A DNA stretch of 27,179 nucleotides, from NCBI GenBank assembly GCA_002803225.1, contig NXFV01001155.1:1-27179 (forward strand). The letters run 5' to 3'. The DNA is from Gamarada debralockiae (lineage: Eukaryota > Ascomycota > Leotiomycetes > Helotiales > Hyphodiscaceae). The position numbers and the translations under genes were made by a program. The notes beneath the pieces were generated by a model. It searched no databases. It was given only the letters and a program-made list of their open reading frames with translations, and was not told where the DNA came from. Numbering within the stretch: position 1 is the first letter of the stretch; each line of letters starts with the position of its first letter. Shown here piece after piece: positions 1 through 11,646 of this stretch.

Positions 1-215
1 CGGAGGGAGCGCAGGGTCAAAACTTTGAGAGAGTTCCTTCCTTGACGGTGCTGGGTCCCTTCCCAAAACATCTTTGATCCATCGCCACATCTCTTTTAGC
101 GACCCTCTCAGAAAGTCGTTGAATTTGTTACTGCGCTCTAGATGCCCAAGGAATTGCCTCCCAACATACCAATATCTTAAAATCATCAGTAGCTGTCCTG
201 AACTCGGACTTCGCC

Positions 216-1987
216 CTATCGTCCAAATTTCTTCAACTCCCAGCACCCCAATGGTGGATATACCAGATCTGCCATACTGAACCCAACATAATTGCCCATG
301 TCTCCTCCATCCTTTCCAATCATTCTCACAAGAGGACCCACAAAGTAAAACTGCGCTATACAGAGCACTGCGCCAATCCATCCGATACAAAATGCGGTCA
401 AAGCAGCAACTGCAATTGGCAACTTCTCCTGCTTATCCCCATCACTCCAAACATACTTCGGCGTCATTCTCCGACGAAAGATGAATTGTTCTTCAAGGGT
501 AATGACGGTCCAAAGTACCACCCAGTATCCCATGAGCGCCAAAAGTTCGTAAAGATCTGAGAAAGATTATTCTTCCCAGCAAGTGCACATGCCGCGACAA
601 CGAAAAGTCCGAAAGAGTTCCAGACGAACCTTGAGACGACAGCAAGGTGCCTTCCAAGAATGTGGAAACTGATTCCGGAAGAATAGATTTCGGGAATCAT
701 GTTGGAGATTAGTCCCAGAGCAGCGATCACTGAGCAGAATTTCCCAAACGATCCAAAGGCGTCGAGGCCAGCTACAACAAAGGGCACCTGATCCTGCACC
801 AGCAGCGGCCCGGACGGGATCATTTTGTAGGCCTGATGCAAGGCCGACCCCTGTGACGAACGTGAAGGTGAAGGACAAGGTTAGGCCTATGATGACTGCC
901 CAGAAGACTTTTCAACGAGATGCAATTTTGGGATCACAGTATACAAGATAGTCAGCTGCACATGGAGCAAGGTGATTGCTGAGGACAAGCAACGGAGAAG
1001 AAAGAGAGTCGATGGTCGGCGATGGTCGACGGGTCTCCTATTGATTGGGAGTAGATGCTGGATTTCGGACATGCAGTTCGGGCGAGGATCAGTAGGACGA
1101 TGCTTTGAGGGATCCATGCAAATCTAGACAGGTAAGTAGAGGATTTAGCCAATGGATTGAGTAGAGACCTTTGTAATGATGGAAGATCTTAACGCCAAAA
1201 GTTGTCACCAGCCATGTCAATATTGCTGTAATGATAATTCCAACTTTGACAGTCAAGCTTCCATTGGGTGACACTGCTGAGAGAATTTGACCCGCTACCA
1301 CGACATTGATCATGGCGTATCCGAACATCACAACCAAGTTCAACAAAATTCAAAGCTTCTGGCCACCAACCCATTGAAAATCGAGCGCAGATCTGAGTTC
1401 AATATTAGCATGAGCTTGCTAGACTGAAAGGAAGTAGCGAACCATTGTCCTATTTCCACTCCAAGGTCCCCACCTAGCCGTATAGGCGACTGGTAAAGGA
1501 CCAAGTATCATTCCAAGAATACTACACAACGTCGCATCCATGAACCCCAGGTTGTAAACACTCTGCCCAATACTTGCGAGCGTGATGTTCTGTGCAGCGG
1601 TATTGACCGAGAACCACAGTACAAGAATCTGCATGAAGCCCAAGGTCACTTTGGCGGACTCTTCATTGGCTTTGATTCTATGGATTCCGCGGGCTTCGAA
1701 GCCAAGAAGATGCTCGATTCGGCTGCTGAGTATCAGCAATCTGTTATTTGAAGGGATGACCTCCTCGAAATCCAGGGTCGCGTCATGATGACTCGGGAAG
1801 TCGTGCTTGGTGTGTTTATTGATGTGCCAGGAAGTGTGATAACTTCAGTTGCTTTCTCGGAGTCAATGGGGGAAATTTGTTCTTTTGTGGGAGATATGAT
1901 TTTTGAGAATGTAGTTTCTTCCGTGGAGATGGACGAAGGGTCGATCTGGAAGGAGCACTTGAGGGGTAGAAGAAGTCTTCTCTTCAT
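216..1987 (-). pseudogene. NCS1 purine-cytosine permease (Fcy2/Fcy21-like), broken
   Basis: Relic of a fungal purine/cytosine:proton symporter of the plasma membrane. Family landmarks appear in order on the minus strand but in changing frames: LGFEARGI near 1690, FGYAMINVVVAGQILSAV near 1300, RFAWIPQSIVLLIL near 1115, RLSFFS near 1000, AADYLVY near 950, SFTFTFVTGVGLASG near 860, FGSFGKFCSVIAALG near 750 and the C-terminus VYPPLGCWELKKFGR ending at 216. Plausible introns remain at about 1129-1173 and 1390-1423. Lesions: in-frame TGA at 1350-1352; TGA at 912-914 where homologues have Trp (SR-stop-KVF); single-base frameshifts near 543, 783, 968 and 988; another frame change near 1790-1830. With at least two stops and five shifts it cannot make the full transporter. 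The start is the ATG at 1987, beginning a hydrophilic N-tail of the usual kind. Confidence 0.88.
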
Positions 1988-3499
1988 GTTGGGAAGCCCA
2001 AGTGAAACAACATTATCTCGGACTAAGAGCTCCCATCAGTTCCTCAATCTCTATTGTGAAAAATATAGTTGGCATGGTAAAAGAAATACGGATCCTTGCT
2101 TCGTTCACTGAGGTAGCTCTACCTCCACTGCTCAGAGGGCTATTGGGATGCATGTTTCCGATGTACCTTGCTGAACTATAACGAGCACTGTACCGGAAGA
2201 AGGATAGTTTGGCGTATGGGTGGATGATGAAGTGGATGTGCAACTACTCCGGACGGCTAGGCCAGTAGTATTTTAGTGATGGGATTAATGAATGCTAACA
2301 GAAACCAACAGCTTGAAAAGTGTTTCCCCGGCCGAGTGAGGAGTGAGGGGCGGTAAATCCCCATCACCGTATACTTTAGCCTGGACCGCTCCTTCCACGG
2401 TGAATGCAGGGTGCCATGGCGTCCCCTCCACATGCGGTTTGGAAGTTTCGATATTGGAGGGTTAAGGAAGTCCAGACGGCTTGGAGTACAGATATGAATA
2501 CAGTGGCACTCAACTTTCCAAAAATGCTACCACACACAACATGGCAAATGGCTTTCTGAATGAAGCCAAGCGCCTCAGAATATGAGAAAGTAGGCTGGTT
2601 GTACTTAGTCTCTAGATCTCACCAGCCCTGAATTCGCGTCATACACGATAAAGTGAAGCTTACCGCTGCGGAGTTTGCCAGCTTCGTTCATGTCGCAATC
2701 CGTTTGGTACTTCCACTTGGCCGCAAAAGCTTGGATTTCCTGTCCAGAGATTGCAATCCAGCTTTAATGGAGTCGCACACGATTAATAAATTGAACCCAA
2801 AACAAGGTCTCGGATCAGCTCCAAATATGCACTTCCACCCGGTATGCAAACAAGCCCACGTGCTCCTGCGGATATAAGGGTAGCATAAGATAGGGTGCCC
2901 TACTCACCGTAGGTTTGTCCCAAAACCAGTTCATGCAGCCTCCCATCAATAGTCTGTCGATCATCGTGGGTTGCTGCATTGAATACACAAGGTGAAGGGT
3001 CGCAATGGCATTATCAAGTCTCGCAGACCCGGGTTGAGCGCTGGCTAGCCGAAGAAGGTACTTTATATTCGAAAATGGTTCATCAGTGAGATAACGCTTG
3101 CTGAAAGATTGTACCGCTTTGGTTCCATGGTCATGAGGTCTCCCAAGTCGGCCCGTACAAGATACATGGAAGCTTAAGGCTTCGTGCCAACCCCGCAGCT
3201 ACGTTTTGAGGCACTCGGGGACGTCGTGACAATAGGAGCAGGTAGTTGCGAATATGATATCTCACTAACCACATATCAGGTCGGGGGATGGAGACAATGA
3301 TTATCTGCTCAAGGCGTCGAGAATCGGACAGGAGGAACATTCAAGTGTGACAGAATATCTAAAAAATAAAATAAAATAAAAAAATTATATATATATATAT
3401 ATATTTTTCTACCGAAGAAACTGTCGCCACAGCTCCGATTTGTTTCACGAAGCATTCTTCTCGTCAAAGCCCAGCGGCTGACGTCGAAAAAGCGGCCCC
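1988..3499. other. Intergenic region upstream of the permease relic and downstream of the P450
   Basis: No convincing gene. Several GATA-type words (TTATCTC, GATAA) lie upstream of the permease relic, which would suit nitrogen control, but they are too short to be evidence on their own. Open frames at 2653-2877 (plus) and 3131-3340 (minus) have no recognisable motif and no splice context. An AT dinucleotide run lies at 3386-3404. Confidence 0.6.
3386..3404. repeat. (AT)n microsatellite
   Basis: About nine TA/AT units inside an A-rich tract just beyond the duplicated P450 end. It is a simple repeat with no coding role visible. Confidence 0.9.
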
Positions 3500-3594
3500 T
3501 CATCTTGCAGTAGGTCTGAATTTAACCCTCAACTCAGGCTGCGAACAAAGTAACCTCAGCTGCACAATCCTTTCGCACTCCAACCCAACAAGGT
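3500..3594 (-). other. Duplicated C-terminal segment of the P450, possible alternative last exon
   Basis: This stretch repeats the last coding portion of the P450, about 116 bp downstream of the original copy at 3622-3702. On the minus strand it reads open to a TGA at 3500-3502 and gives 28 residues aligning without gaps to the native C-terminus, 17 of them identical, with the block PELRV-x-FRP kept. Splicing from a GTAAGG donor (intron 3707-3595, 113 nt, acceptor TGTCAG) joins P450 codons to this copy exactly in frame and gives 32 codons including the stop. It may be a functional alternative terminal exon or a young duplication that happens to stay open. The duplication is seen directly; use of the splice sites is inference. 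Confidence 0.6.
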
Positions 3595-3615
3595 CTGACA
3601 TCAACAACCACCCAC

Positions 3616-5386
3616 TTATCTCACAGCAGGTCTGAACCTGACCCTCAACTCAGGCTTTTGCCAAAGGAACCTGAGCCTAACATCCCTCTCCCACTCCACC
3701 CCCTTACTAACCAACTCCAAATCAAATTCCCACACAATCCTACTTAAAATAATCCGCATCTCCAAATACGCCAGATTAATCCCCAAACAAGCTCTCGGCC
3801 CAATCAAGAACGGTTTACTCGCATCCTTCACGTCGTTTTTGTATGCCGGGTCATAAAGCGCGTGGGTTTCTGGTAACCACCGCTCGGGATGGAACTCATG
3901 TGCGTGGTAGAAATAATGCTCGCTGTGTGTTGTTGACCAGCCTGATGCCGAGACCGTGGAGCCCTTGGGGATGTAGTGTCCGTCGACAAATGCACCCGGG
4001 GAGATGCGATGGAGACCGGCGGGGACAGGAGGGAAGATTCGGAGGCCTTCTTCGATTACGGCGGTGAGGTATGGGAGGGATTGGGTTGTGTCGCCGTTTA
4101 TGAGGGAGGAGGATGGGAAGGCGGTGCGGACTTCTTGGGTTAGGTGGAAGAGGGTTGAGGGGTTCTTGAGGAGGTAATAGGTTGCGCCTGATTGTCCATT
4201 AGTCTTGCTGGTATTGAGGAAGGAATAGAGGATCAGTACTGACCTGCCAAGAAAGTCGCCGTAGTTTCAGAGCCAGCGATAATGAGGGTATTAGCTTGCG
4301 CCGTGAGGTAGTCTAGCGTCAAATCCGTTGCCTTCTCAGACAGAAGATGGGAGAAGAAGTCATCTCTGTCATTGTTCTGCTGCATTCGGCGTTCCACTCT
4401 GATGCGACTGTTTGAAAATTGCTTTGAACGCTGCGCAATCACATTTGAAGGCCGCACCAGACTTGGCCATAGCTTGAGAAGAGGTACTCGTCGGAACACG
4501 TCATAAAAAACAGCTTCGAACAAGCCGTTCTTGATCGTGGTCACCCAAGGATGGCCTTCAACCCTCTCAACAGCTCCGAATGACTCTCCGAATGCCAGAT
4601 CGCCGATTATGTCGAATGTGAGCCAGTTGTACCACTGTCTTGTTGGCTTGAGATTTGAGGGGGTTGGTTGTTTAGACTTGCCTCCTCTGTATTGATGCCT
4701 TCTTCGGTATCTCCAAGTCTCTTGACCTGCCCAATCCACATCCCAACATATTGCAACACCACATCAGTCTGCAATCTCAGCGCTTTGGCACTGAAAGCAT
4801 GCGACAGACTCTTTCTGGTCTCCCGATGCTTTACAGGATCCCTTTGCGAAACAATACCCATCAGAGTATTATCAGGACCTGATTTGTAGAAGAGCCCCTT
4901 GACGAATGTTTGTTTGCCCTGCTTTATGTGTCCATGTATGTCCTGATAACTTTGTGGTGTGGCGAAGTCTCTTGCGATGGTTTTCAATATACAGTCGAGG
5001 CTGTGAAAGAGATACTTACAAATCATTAGGTGCATATCTGACGACAGGGCCATACTTCTTGTGGAGTTCTTCCAGAATGAAAGGCCATTTCCCTCCAGGC
5101 CAATACTTTGCGTAGAAAACATTCGAGATGACGGCCAGTTTCGGACCTGGGAAGTGTGCCAGTGGATGGAAGTAGAGGTTGTACACAACTTTATACAACG
5201 CATAAAAAAGCACCTAACCCATGTCAGTGGTACAATCGATGGGCATCAGGGGCAGTCGTGACTTACCGGCAGCACAGCGAATGCGGCCAGATGAAGCGGG
5301 GTAATGCCCATGATAGCTATAGTCATTGCGAGAAAAATGTAAAGAAAGTGTAAGACGAGATGATTCTCAAGTACAATGCTGAACAT
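3616..5386 (-). CDS. Cytochrome P450 monooxygenase
   Basis: Membrane-anchored heme-thiolate monooxygenase, 521 aa over five exons: 5386-5267, 5213-5020, 4970-4682, 4634-4244, 4187-3616 (1566 nt, no frame error). The N-terminus is hydrophobic (ER anchor), followed by the proline hinge YFHPLAHFPGPKL. The I-helix oxygen-binding motif AGSETT is at about 321-326, ExxR (EGLR) at 378-381, a PERW motif follows, and the heme loop FLIGPRACLG carries the thiolate Cys465. Length is normal. Intron 3 (4681-4635) is of the GC-AG type, GCAAGT to CAG; reading it as an intron restores the WYNWLTFDIIGDLAFG block in frame. The first ATG sits just upstream of the anchor. Substrate unknown; the overall look is of the fungal CYP65/isotrichodermin-hydroxylase-like group, which is recognition only. 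There are no cluster partners nearby. Confidence 0.93.
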
Positions 5387-8300
5387 GATGTGTATGTATG
5401 AGGTGAGTTTGCTATTATATATCTACTTTCCGCACACTTGAACATGATATTCAGTCTCCGAGGAGATTTAGTGTTCTACCTATGCTACTCGCCCACTTTC
5501 GAGGCCGAAGGAGAGGTACATCAACTGCCGGAATCAATTTGGACCCCGAAGGGCGTTTCGTTGCACAAAGAATATCGTGGGATGTGGATTCTGCTCCACA
5601 TTTTTGCAGATCTTCCTCTTTACTTGAGTCAGAGACTTGGAAGCATTAGTCACTTGACAGCTGGTTGAAAGATCTGCCACATGAAGCCATTCATGTCTTC
5701 CACGGAAAAAATGGTAGGCGAAGATCCTCATCTGCAACTGAATAGATGAAGACGGCAGTCAAGAGGGGTATCAGGGGTCGTGCCGATTGATCCAAGATCG
5801 ACGCCAATGAGCGCGGGAAGGGGGACGGGAGGCTTGTGCCACCATCCTGGTGAGAGCACGAGTTAATATGGATGTTCTCCAAAGGCGTGGTGACTGGACG
5901 AGCATCAGTTCATGATGTTGTGCAGATGCAACAGGCTCAAAGTGGGACAACGTTGAGAAACCTAAGTTTCGGGTTCGATTTTTGCGGCCGAGGCCGAAGC
6001 GAAGAAATGCACAACTTTATGCATATTAGTCTGACCTCTTGTTTCGTAAGGGCGACTCCTGAGAGGACTTCTCTCTCATACTTAAAGATCTGGAAGAACA
6101 GGCCAGAGTTTCTGAGCAATCATACGATGCTAGTAGCGTAATGACGAGTTTCGTGTCTGGCAAGCAAAGATTGATGTTTACACGTGATTAAACTCGTGAG
6201 AAGACTGGGACGAGTGTTTGATACTTCTGTACTCTACTAAAGCATATTTGGAACAGAATAACAAGACATAAAGAACCTGCTTTGATATGATGAAAGTTGA
6301 ACTCGATACTTTCGGCAAAAACTGTCCGCATCGTGTACTTCACATGCTCGATGTGCTGTAGTGTAGTAATAGATTGGATTTCTTTCAACAGAAAGAAAAA
6401 GGACAAAACCCATAAAAATAAAAAACGTAAAAATAAAAACATAAAAATAAAAAACGTAAAAATAAAAAACGTAAAAATAAAAAACATAAAAATAAAAAAC
6501 ATAAAAATAAAAAATATCAAAAAATATATGTGTACAACCTGCGAATAGATAACATATGTGCCACGAATCGATAATTATCATTCATCGCAATCTTTGGGTA
6601 TTTCTTCTCGCCGGAACGCCGGGTCGGGAAAGGGGTAACTGAAGGTACAAGTACAGTGTACAAGTACCGAATTCTCAGCGCCCTCCAACTGATGATCGTG
6701 GCAGACGAGAATGCATTATCTGATCTCGAGAAGATATGATACCAAGAAAAGATCCGACAACAAGCATTCGTAATCTGTTTGATCTCCATGATCAAGCAAA
6801 ACACGTCCTCCTCTACGGTAAAAATACAAAAATACCAGATGATCGTCAGCTAGCATCTGGGGTCTAGTCCTGAAACAAGCAATGGCTCACGTGCTTCCCC
6901 GGATCCCAAAACCTGCCTCCAGTCTATGGAACGTCTTCGAATCAAGCGCGAAGGTACCGTTATTGGGAGGGCGGATCTCCAATTTATTGATCTTACTGTA
7001 GCATGCAGAGTCGGCTTAGCGAAGAACATAATGTGGGTGTTTTGTTGGAAGTGGCAGCTGATGAAAGACGAAACGAAACATAGTTCGTGTAAATTCGGCA
7101 AGTTAAGTGACGTTTTCAGGGCTATTTTCAGAGACATCTTATGCCGCCAAAAAGAAGCCTTATTGAAGCCACAACGAATAGTTCCAATCTCAACAACCAA
7201 ATTACCGGAATCTTCTTAAGACATCTGAGACATTTCTTACTGTACTGTACCAATCTTCGGAATGTTACTGTACATCGGACGCAAAGAGAGATAGACGTAT
7301 GGGGCCGTCGTCAAGGCTGAATTCAAGGCTTCTGATTGAAGGCACGGGGGCTTAGGGGGGCAAAGGCGTAGCTAAGCTTTTAGACGAATGTCTTGGCAAA
7401 GCTTGTGTGAGATTTTTGGATGGTGAAAGAGAGACTGATTACGCGTCTTTCAGGATGATGCTGGTTGATTGGATGTGTAGATTACGTTACAGGGAGAGCA
7501 AACTAGGGGTGCGAGCACGCGACATTAGGGCCAGCATCGGATATAATTCCTTTAAAATGGCAAAAGGGATGTAAAGAATACAGAAATTGGAAATTAGGGG
7601 TTCGAAAATTGTGGGAATTGGGTCCTTGTTTTCCGCGTGGCTTTGTAACACAGCCCTTCACCACTTTCCCACTTTGCTCGAAATAACTCGAATAGGTCTT
7701 GCGCTTGATGAAACACGCGACCAATTCCGCAAATAGCCAGATTTCGCAGTTCGTGCTTCAACGCGCCTCGCATTCCATGTGGTGTCAAAGGCTTGGCATT
7801 GGGATTGTTCGTCAGATTAGATATCGCTTCACCGTGTTACTTTATAGATAGCATCAATGAATGTATTTAAATGCTGGGTAAGGGTATTTTCCAGGCAAAT
7901 GATACCATTGGTGCACATAATTTCACCAACAATTGTAGCCGCCAGGCCTCGTCATCTCCAAAACGTCGTTTTCCTCCGCGCTTGATGCATACTGACAGGA
8001 TTCGGGCTGAGCGCTTGGAATCCATATGCCGGGAATGCCTACGAAATACACTGGATACGCCCAACTGGATCCACTTCTCATGTACTTTACCAACATTCTG
8101 CCTCTGTAAAAAAAAAAGTATGCACTGGTGTGGCTGCAACGTATCACGGCCCCCGAAAAAGGATCTTTTTACCAACGCAATACGTACTCCTCCGTCCCAC
8201 TTTGCGGCTGCAGGGGTGTTACCTGACCCCATCATCTCGTCCATCCTCCCTTTAACCTCTCCTCCTTTGCTAAACAAAAAGGCGGCCTGCCGTGTGCTGA

Positions 8301-8482
8301 ATTCTCAATACTACTTACTTTTACACGCATACACGGTCCCCATCCTTTTCTTTGGCGTCACTCGCACCAAGAGTCTCAATTATTTCTCGGATCCCCAGCG
8401 CCAAGACGGCTGTTCAACCTTATCGCAGGGTCAAGCTTTCCAGCACTGCACCACTCGGGTTGATTTGAAGAAACTAACAACG
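5387..8482. other. Gene-poor region between the P450 and LicD genes
   Basis: This is a divergent promoter region of about 3.1 kb. Small open frames on both strands lack family motifs, and those at 6188-6581 arise only from a 15-bp repeat, which stays open in every frame. The frame at 7871-8482 is open into the LicD gene, but it lies before a clear signal-peptide start and is taken as 5' leader. GTAC-rich words occur near 6645-6670. Nothing else is supported. Confidence 0.6.
6411..6514. repeat. 15-bp AT-rich minisatellite, seven units
   Basis: Seven tandem units of CRTAAAAATAAAAAA (R = A or G; the second unit is one A shorter). The unit is five codons long and free of stops, so it creates spurious open frames on both strands, including Phe/Ile/Lys-rich peptides. 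Confidence 0.93.
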
Positions 8483-9993
8483 ATGCGCCTCTCATGGCTG
8501 CTTTCGCTGCCAGCAGTCCTCTCTGTGGTCTCCGCTCTCGCGATAGAGAAACGCGATGCGGATTTCTTTAGTGTGAGGACCAAAATGCATGAGGATATGA
8601 GTGGGAGGAGAGGCGATCCAAGAGGCAAATATTTTCGTGAGTGTTCCTGGAGAAAAATGTCGCGTGCTCAGCGACCCATCTTTAATTTAGCCAAGACGCT
8701 TGCTAACACCGTCCCAATTGATAGATGAAAGCGTGTATGTATTTCTACCATTTATCCGTGACAGTTCGACCACTATTTTATGAAGATATCATGTACTGAC
8801 ATGTTGTCGGTGCTAGATTTCATCCGCATTATGATGGCAGGTATGTTGATCCTTGGTCAAGGCTTACGCTACACGACTAACTTCATACCAGATTCGCGGA
8901 TAACGAATTAGGGTCTCGAGAACGCAAGCAAGCTCTCTCGAATCTCATGCAGACCTACCTGGCGACCTTCGCAGATATCGGCGTGGAAACATGGCTTATG
9001 CATGGGTCGCTGCTTGGCTGGTGGTGGAATCGAAAGGTGTGGTTATCGCACCGTCACCTAACACATCAACTAAATTGAACCGTAGATCCTGCCATGGGAT
9101 TCCGACTCCGACGTCCAAGTTTCTGAATCATCAATGCACTTCCTCGCATCCTACTACAACATGACCGTTTTCCACTACAAGACGTCGCGCTTACCGGAAG
9201 GCAGAGATTACATGTTGGAAATCAATCCTCACTACATAAATCGGGAGCAGACGGATAAGTTGAATGCTATTGATGGGCGATGGATTGATACTACGACTGG
9301 ATTGTTCATCGATATCACGACTGCGAGATACAATTATACACATCCGGCTGGAGAGGGTATGCTGAGCTGTAAGGATGGGCATGAGTATAGGGTATGTGTG
9401 TCTATGAAGGTAGAGCACGCTGGCTGACACGTGGTAGGATACATATATCTTCCCACTGAAGGAAACGTTCTTCGAAGGCACACCTGCGAAGATCCCATTC
9501 GCATACAAAGAACTTTTGGAAGCAGAATACAATGAGAAGGCTTTGACATTGACCGAGTTTGAGGGGTAAGTAATACTCAAGGCAGACTTGTACAACGTAT
9601 ACTAACACCGAATACAGACATCGATTCGACGAAGACAAACTCGAATGGATACCAATACCCAAAGCCATCAAGCCCAACCAACAAAATAAACCAAAATACA
9701 AAACCGGTCAAAAGGTTAGCAAAAAACCAGAAACCCAAAAATCACAAACAACAACTGACACAATACCAGTCGCCAACCAACCCGTGAAAGCGGATAAGCC
9801 CGCTAAAGCAGCAGGTCCCAAACAACCGGTTGTTCAGAGGACGGCGGCCGATAAGGCATTTACTACTGAGGAGACGAGGGCAGCTGCTGTGAAGAAGGCT
9901 GAGGAACAGAGAGCTATTGAGGCTGAGGAGAAGGAGAAGGTTGCAGCTGCAAAGAAGGCGAAAATTCGAATCAGGCCACGGCAACCCCTTTGA
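8483..9993 (+). CDS. LicD family protein (Mnn4-like), secretory pathway
   Basis: Predicted nucleotidyltransferase-fold protein related to yeast Mnn4, which promotes mannosylphosphate addition to cell-wall glycans in the Golgi. 380 aa over seven exons: 8483-8636, 8725-8734, 8817-8840, 8892-9036, 9086-9391, 9438-9565, 9618-9993 (1143 nt, phases consistent). A signal peptide covers about residues 1-19. The core LicD block runs from MHGSLLGWWWNRK (about 99-111) to PWDSDSDVQV (114-123), whose Asp residues are the expected metal ligands, then GLFIDITTARY. The C-terminal tail is rich in Lys, Glu and Ala, like the charged tails of Mnn4 proteins. Exons 2 and 3 are only 10 and 24 nt, but they are needed to keep HESVFHPHYDGRF in frame. 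The ATG at 8483 was chosen because it starts the signal peptide. Confidence 0.9.
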
Positions 9994-10591
9994 ATCCGAG
10001 TTGCACTCCTGTATGAGCAGGAACCGATACTCGATCTTTCCGAAACGCCAATTCCATGCTTAGAGAAAGCGCAACCGGATTTTTCCAGACGAAACCAGCA
10101 GCAACTCAATCCTCTCGATCCCTCCTTCTCCAACCACCCTTCTCAACTTTACCGCCGTATGTCATTAATTTCACCGGCTGCATTAGAATGGTTTCTTTTG
10201 GCAGCAGCAGCATCACATTCGTTCTCACAAATATAAGATAGAGAAAAGTTCAAGCTAGCTGAATCATTGGAGGGAAGGAAAGCGAGGGATATGGAATAAA
10301 GCGGAGGATGTGTATATTCCCAGCATTTTGGAGGCGTTGAATCGTGTATTTATATTGCATAGCGGGGTAGTTTTTGGTGTTTATAGGTGTTTAAGAGATA
10401 TATATATTTTGCTTAGGGTGTCTGTATGTTGAATTTATGAAAGTTCTGTCTACGCATCTACTTCATTCTGATATCATTTTATTAACTGCGTGCACTATTA
10501 GGCTACAGCGATGTCCACTCCGCCAATATAAATATCGTGTTCCCAAACACAGGAGAGCGTTCGCGGATAGGACTAAGGACTCCGACGACCC

Positions 10592-10860
10592 ATGTTTCTC
10601 TCTCTAGTACGCCAGCGAGGTAGGAAGGGGGAACGAAGACTCAGACAGTTCGCACATTGACGTGTCTGTCAGTGTCTGTTCAGCGGGCTTGGAGTTATTT
10701 TTGATTCGTATTGACAGTGGACGACTGTGTGAACGACATTGAGAAGGAATTCGACAACGTGGAGTTCGACAACGTGGAGTTCGACAACGTGGAGTTCGAC
10801 AACGTGGAGTTCGACAACGAGGAGTTCGACAACGAGAAGGAGCTCGACAGTGATATTTAG
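10592..10860 (+). CDS. Possible 56-aa VEFDN-repeat peptide
   Basis: Low-confidence model. Exon 1 is 10592-10619 (ATG TTT CTC...), intron 10620-10717 and exon 2 10718-10860, giving 57 codons in frame and ending in TAG. The second exon holds the 15-bp tandem repeat, read as the pentapeptide VEFDN. The donor GTAGGA is poor, there is no known homologue in my recognition, and repeats of length divisible by three keep frames open by chance. It could equally be a plain minisatellite. Confidence 0.22.
10750..10839 (+). repeat. 15-bp minisatellite TTCGACAACGTGGAG, six units
   Basis: There are six exact-length units. The first four are identical, the fifth and sixth differ at one and two positions (GAGGAG, GAGAAG endings), and a degraded unit follows. 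The base composition is mixed, unlike a simple AT repeat. Confidence 0.93.
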
Positions 10861-11646
10861 GCGCTAGTTAGCATCGATTTAGTCGTAGTCAGTTAAGTCA
10901 ACCAGCAATGGCAGATCGTACTGGAGGATGGTACGGAGTATGTCGATACTTGTTCCACTGCCATCGTACTGGAGTGTTGTCCATGTTGGGAATGATAGTA
11001 CTAGCGTCGTCGTTGTCACTTCTCAGCCTTCTTAAAAGTATTTATACCCAGGGTGTGAGAGGACGGTCTTAGTGAATCAAGGTATGCAGTATTTTGGGTT
11101 TATGGTGGCTGAGATTTGAGGGGTCACTTTGAAAGGCATCTTTCTTTCGAGGTATTGGAGCTAGTTTTTGAAATAATATGACTCTTTAGAAATGATTACC
11201 GGCAGAGAGATCTAGCACTGACTGTTGACAAACACAGCTCGGGGGTAATCCTCGCCTAAGTACCAAGCAGCCAGAGCCAGGCCAAAAATTGAACCAGCCT
11301 GGATATCAACCCCAGAAATGCCAGGGTGCTATTAGCCCAGGATCAGTTCCTATTGAGGGTTACAAGTACCTTCATTGAATCTTCAGATTTCCTTTTCCGT
11401 TACTGATTGATGAAGCTGTTGATGAGTCTCGTAACGAGCACGACTTTCTCTGACTCGCTTGGCGTAAGGGGACACCACTCTGGCCATGTCAAAATGCACC
11501 ATCATCCAAGGTAAACAGTGCATTGCATGCGTCGTTCATATCAAAACTTTCTTCTCCCAAGATGTCCTCCTCGTCCTCCTCGTCCTCCTCTTCATCCTCC
11601 TGCCAATCCTCTCTTCTCTTCCTACCCTTCCTGATGCCAATTCGCG

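Larger units (their letters stand above)
9994..11646. other. Intergenic region downstream of LicD
   Basis: It holds the presumed LicD 3' UTR and a 15-bp minisatellite at 10750-10839, then about 800 bp with no recognisable gene. A Ser-codon-like TCCTCG run at 11568-11600 lies just upstream of the CDF fragment; it also reads as an acidic Glu/Asp stretch on the other strand, and neither reading has support. Confidence 0.55.

Noticed and set aside
216..1987. Calling the permease intact with unusual introns
   Set aside because: The frame changes occur inside conserved membrane segments with no GT-AG pair to remove, and two stops remain.
3131..3340. Second P450 or other gene downstream of the P450
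   Set aside because: Apart from the duplicated end at 3500-3594, no P450 motif was found and the small frames have no features.
6188..6581. Minus-strand frames with Phe/Tyr-rich repeats that look like a membrane protein
   Set aside because: They are produced by a 15-bp AT-rich minisatellite whose length keeps all frames open.
7871..8482. Long frame in phase with the LicD gene, which would give a much longer N-terminus
   Set aside because: A clear signal peptide begins at 8483. The extension lacks family motifs and would bury the signal sequence.
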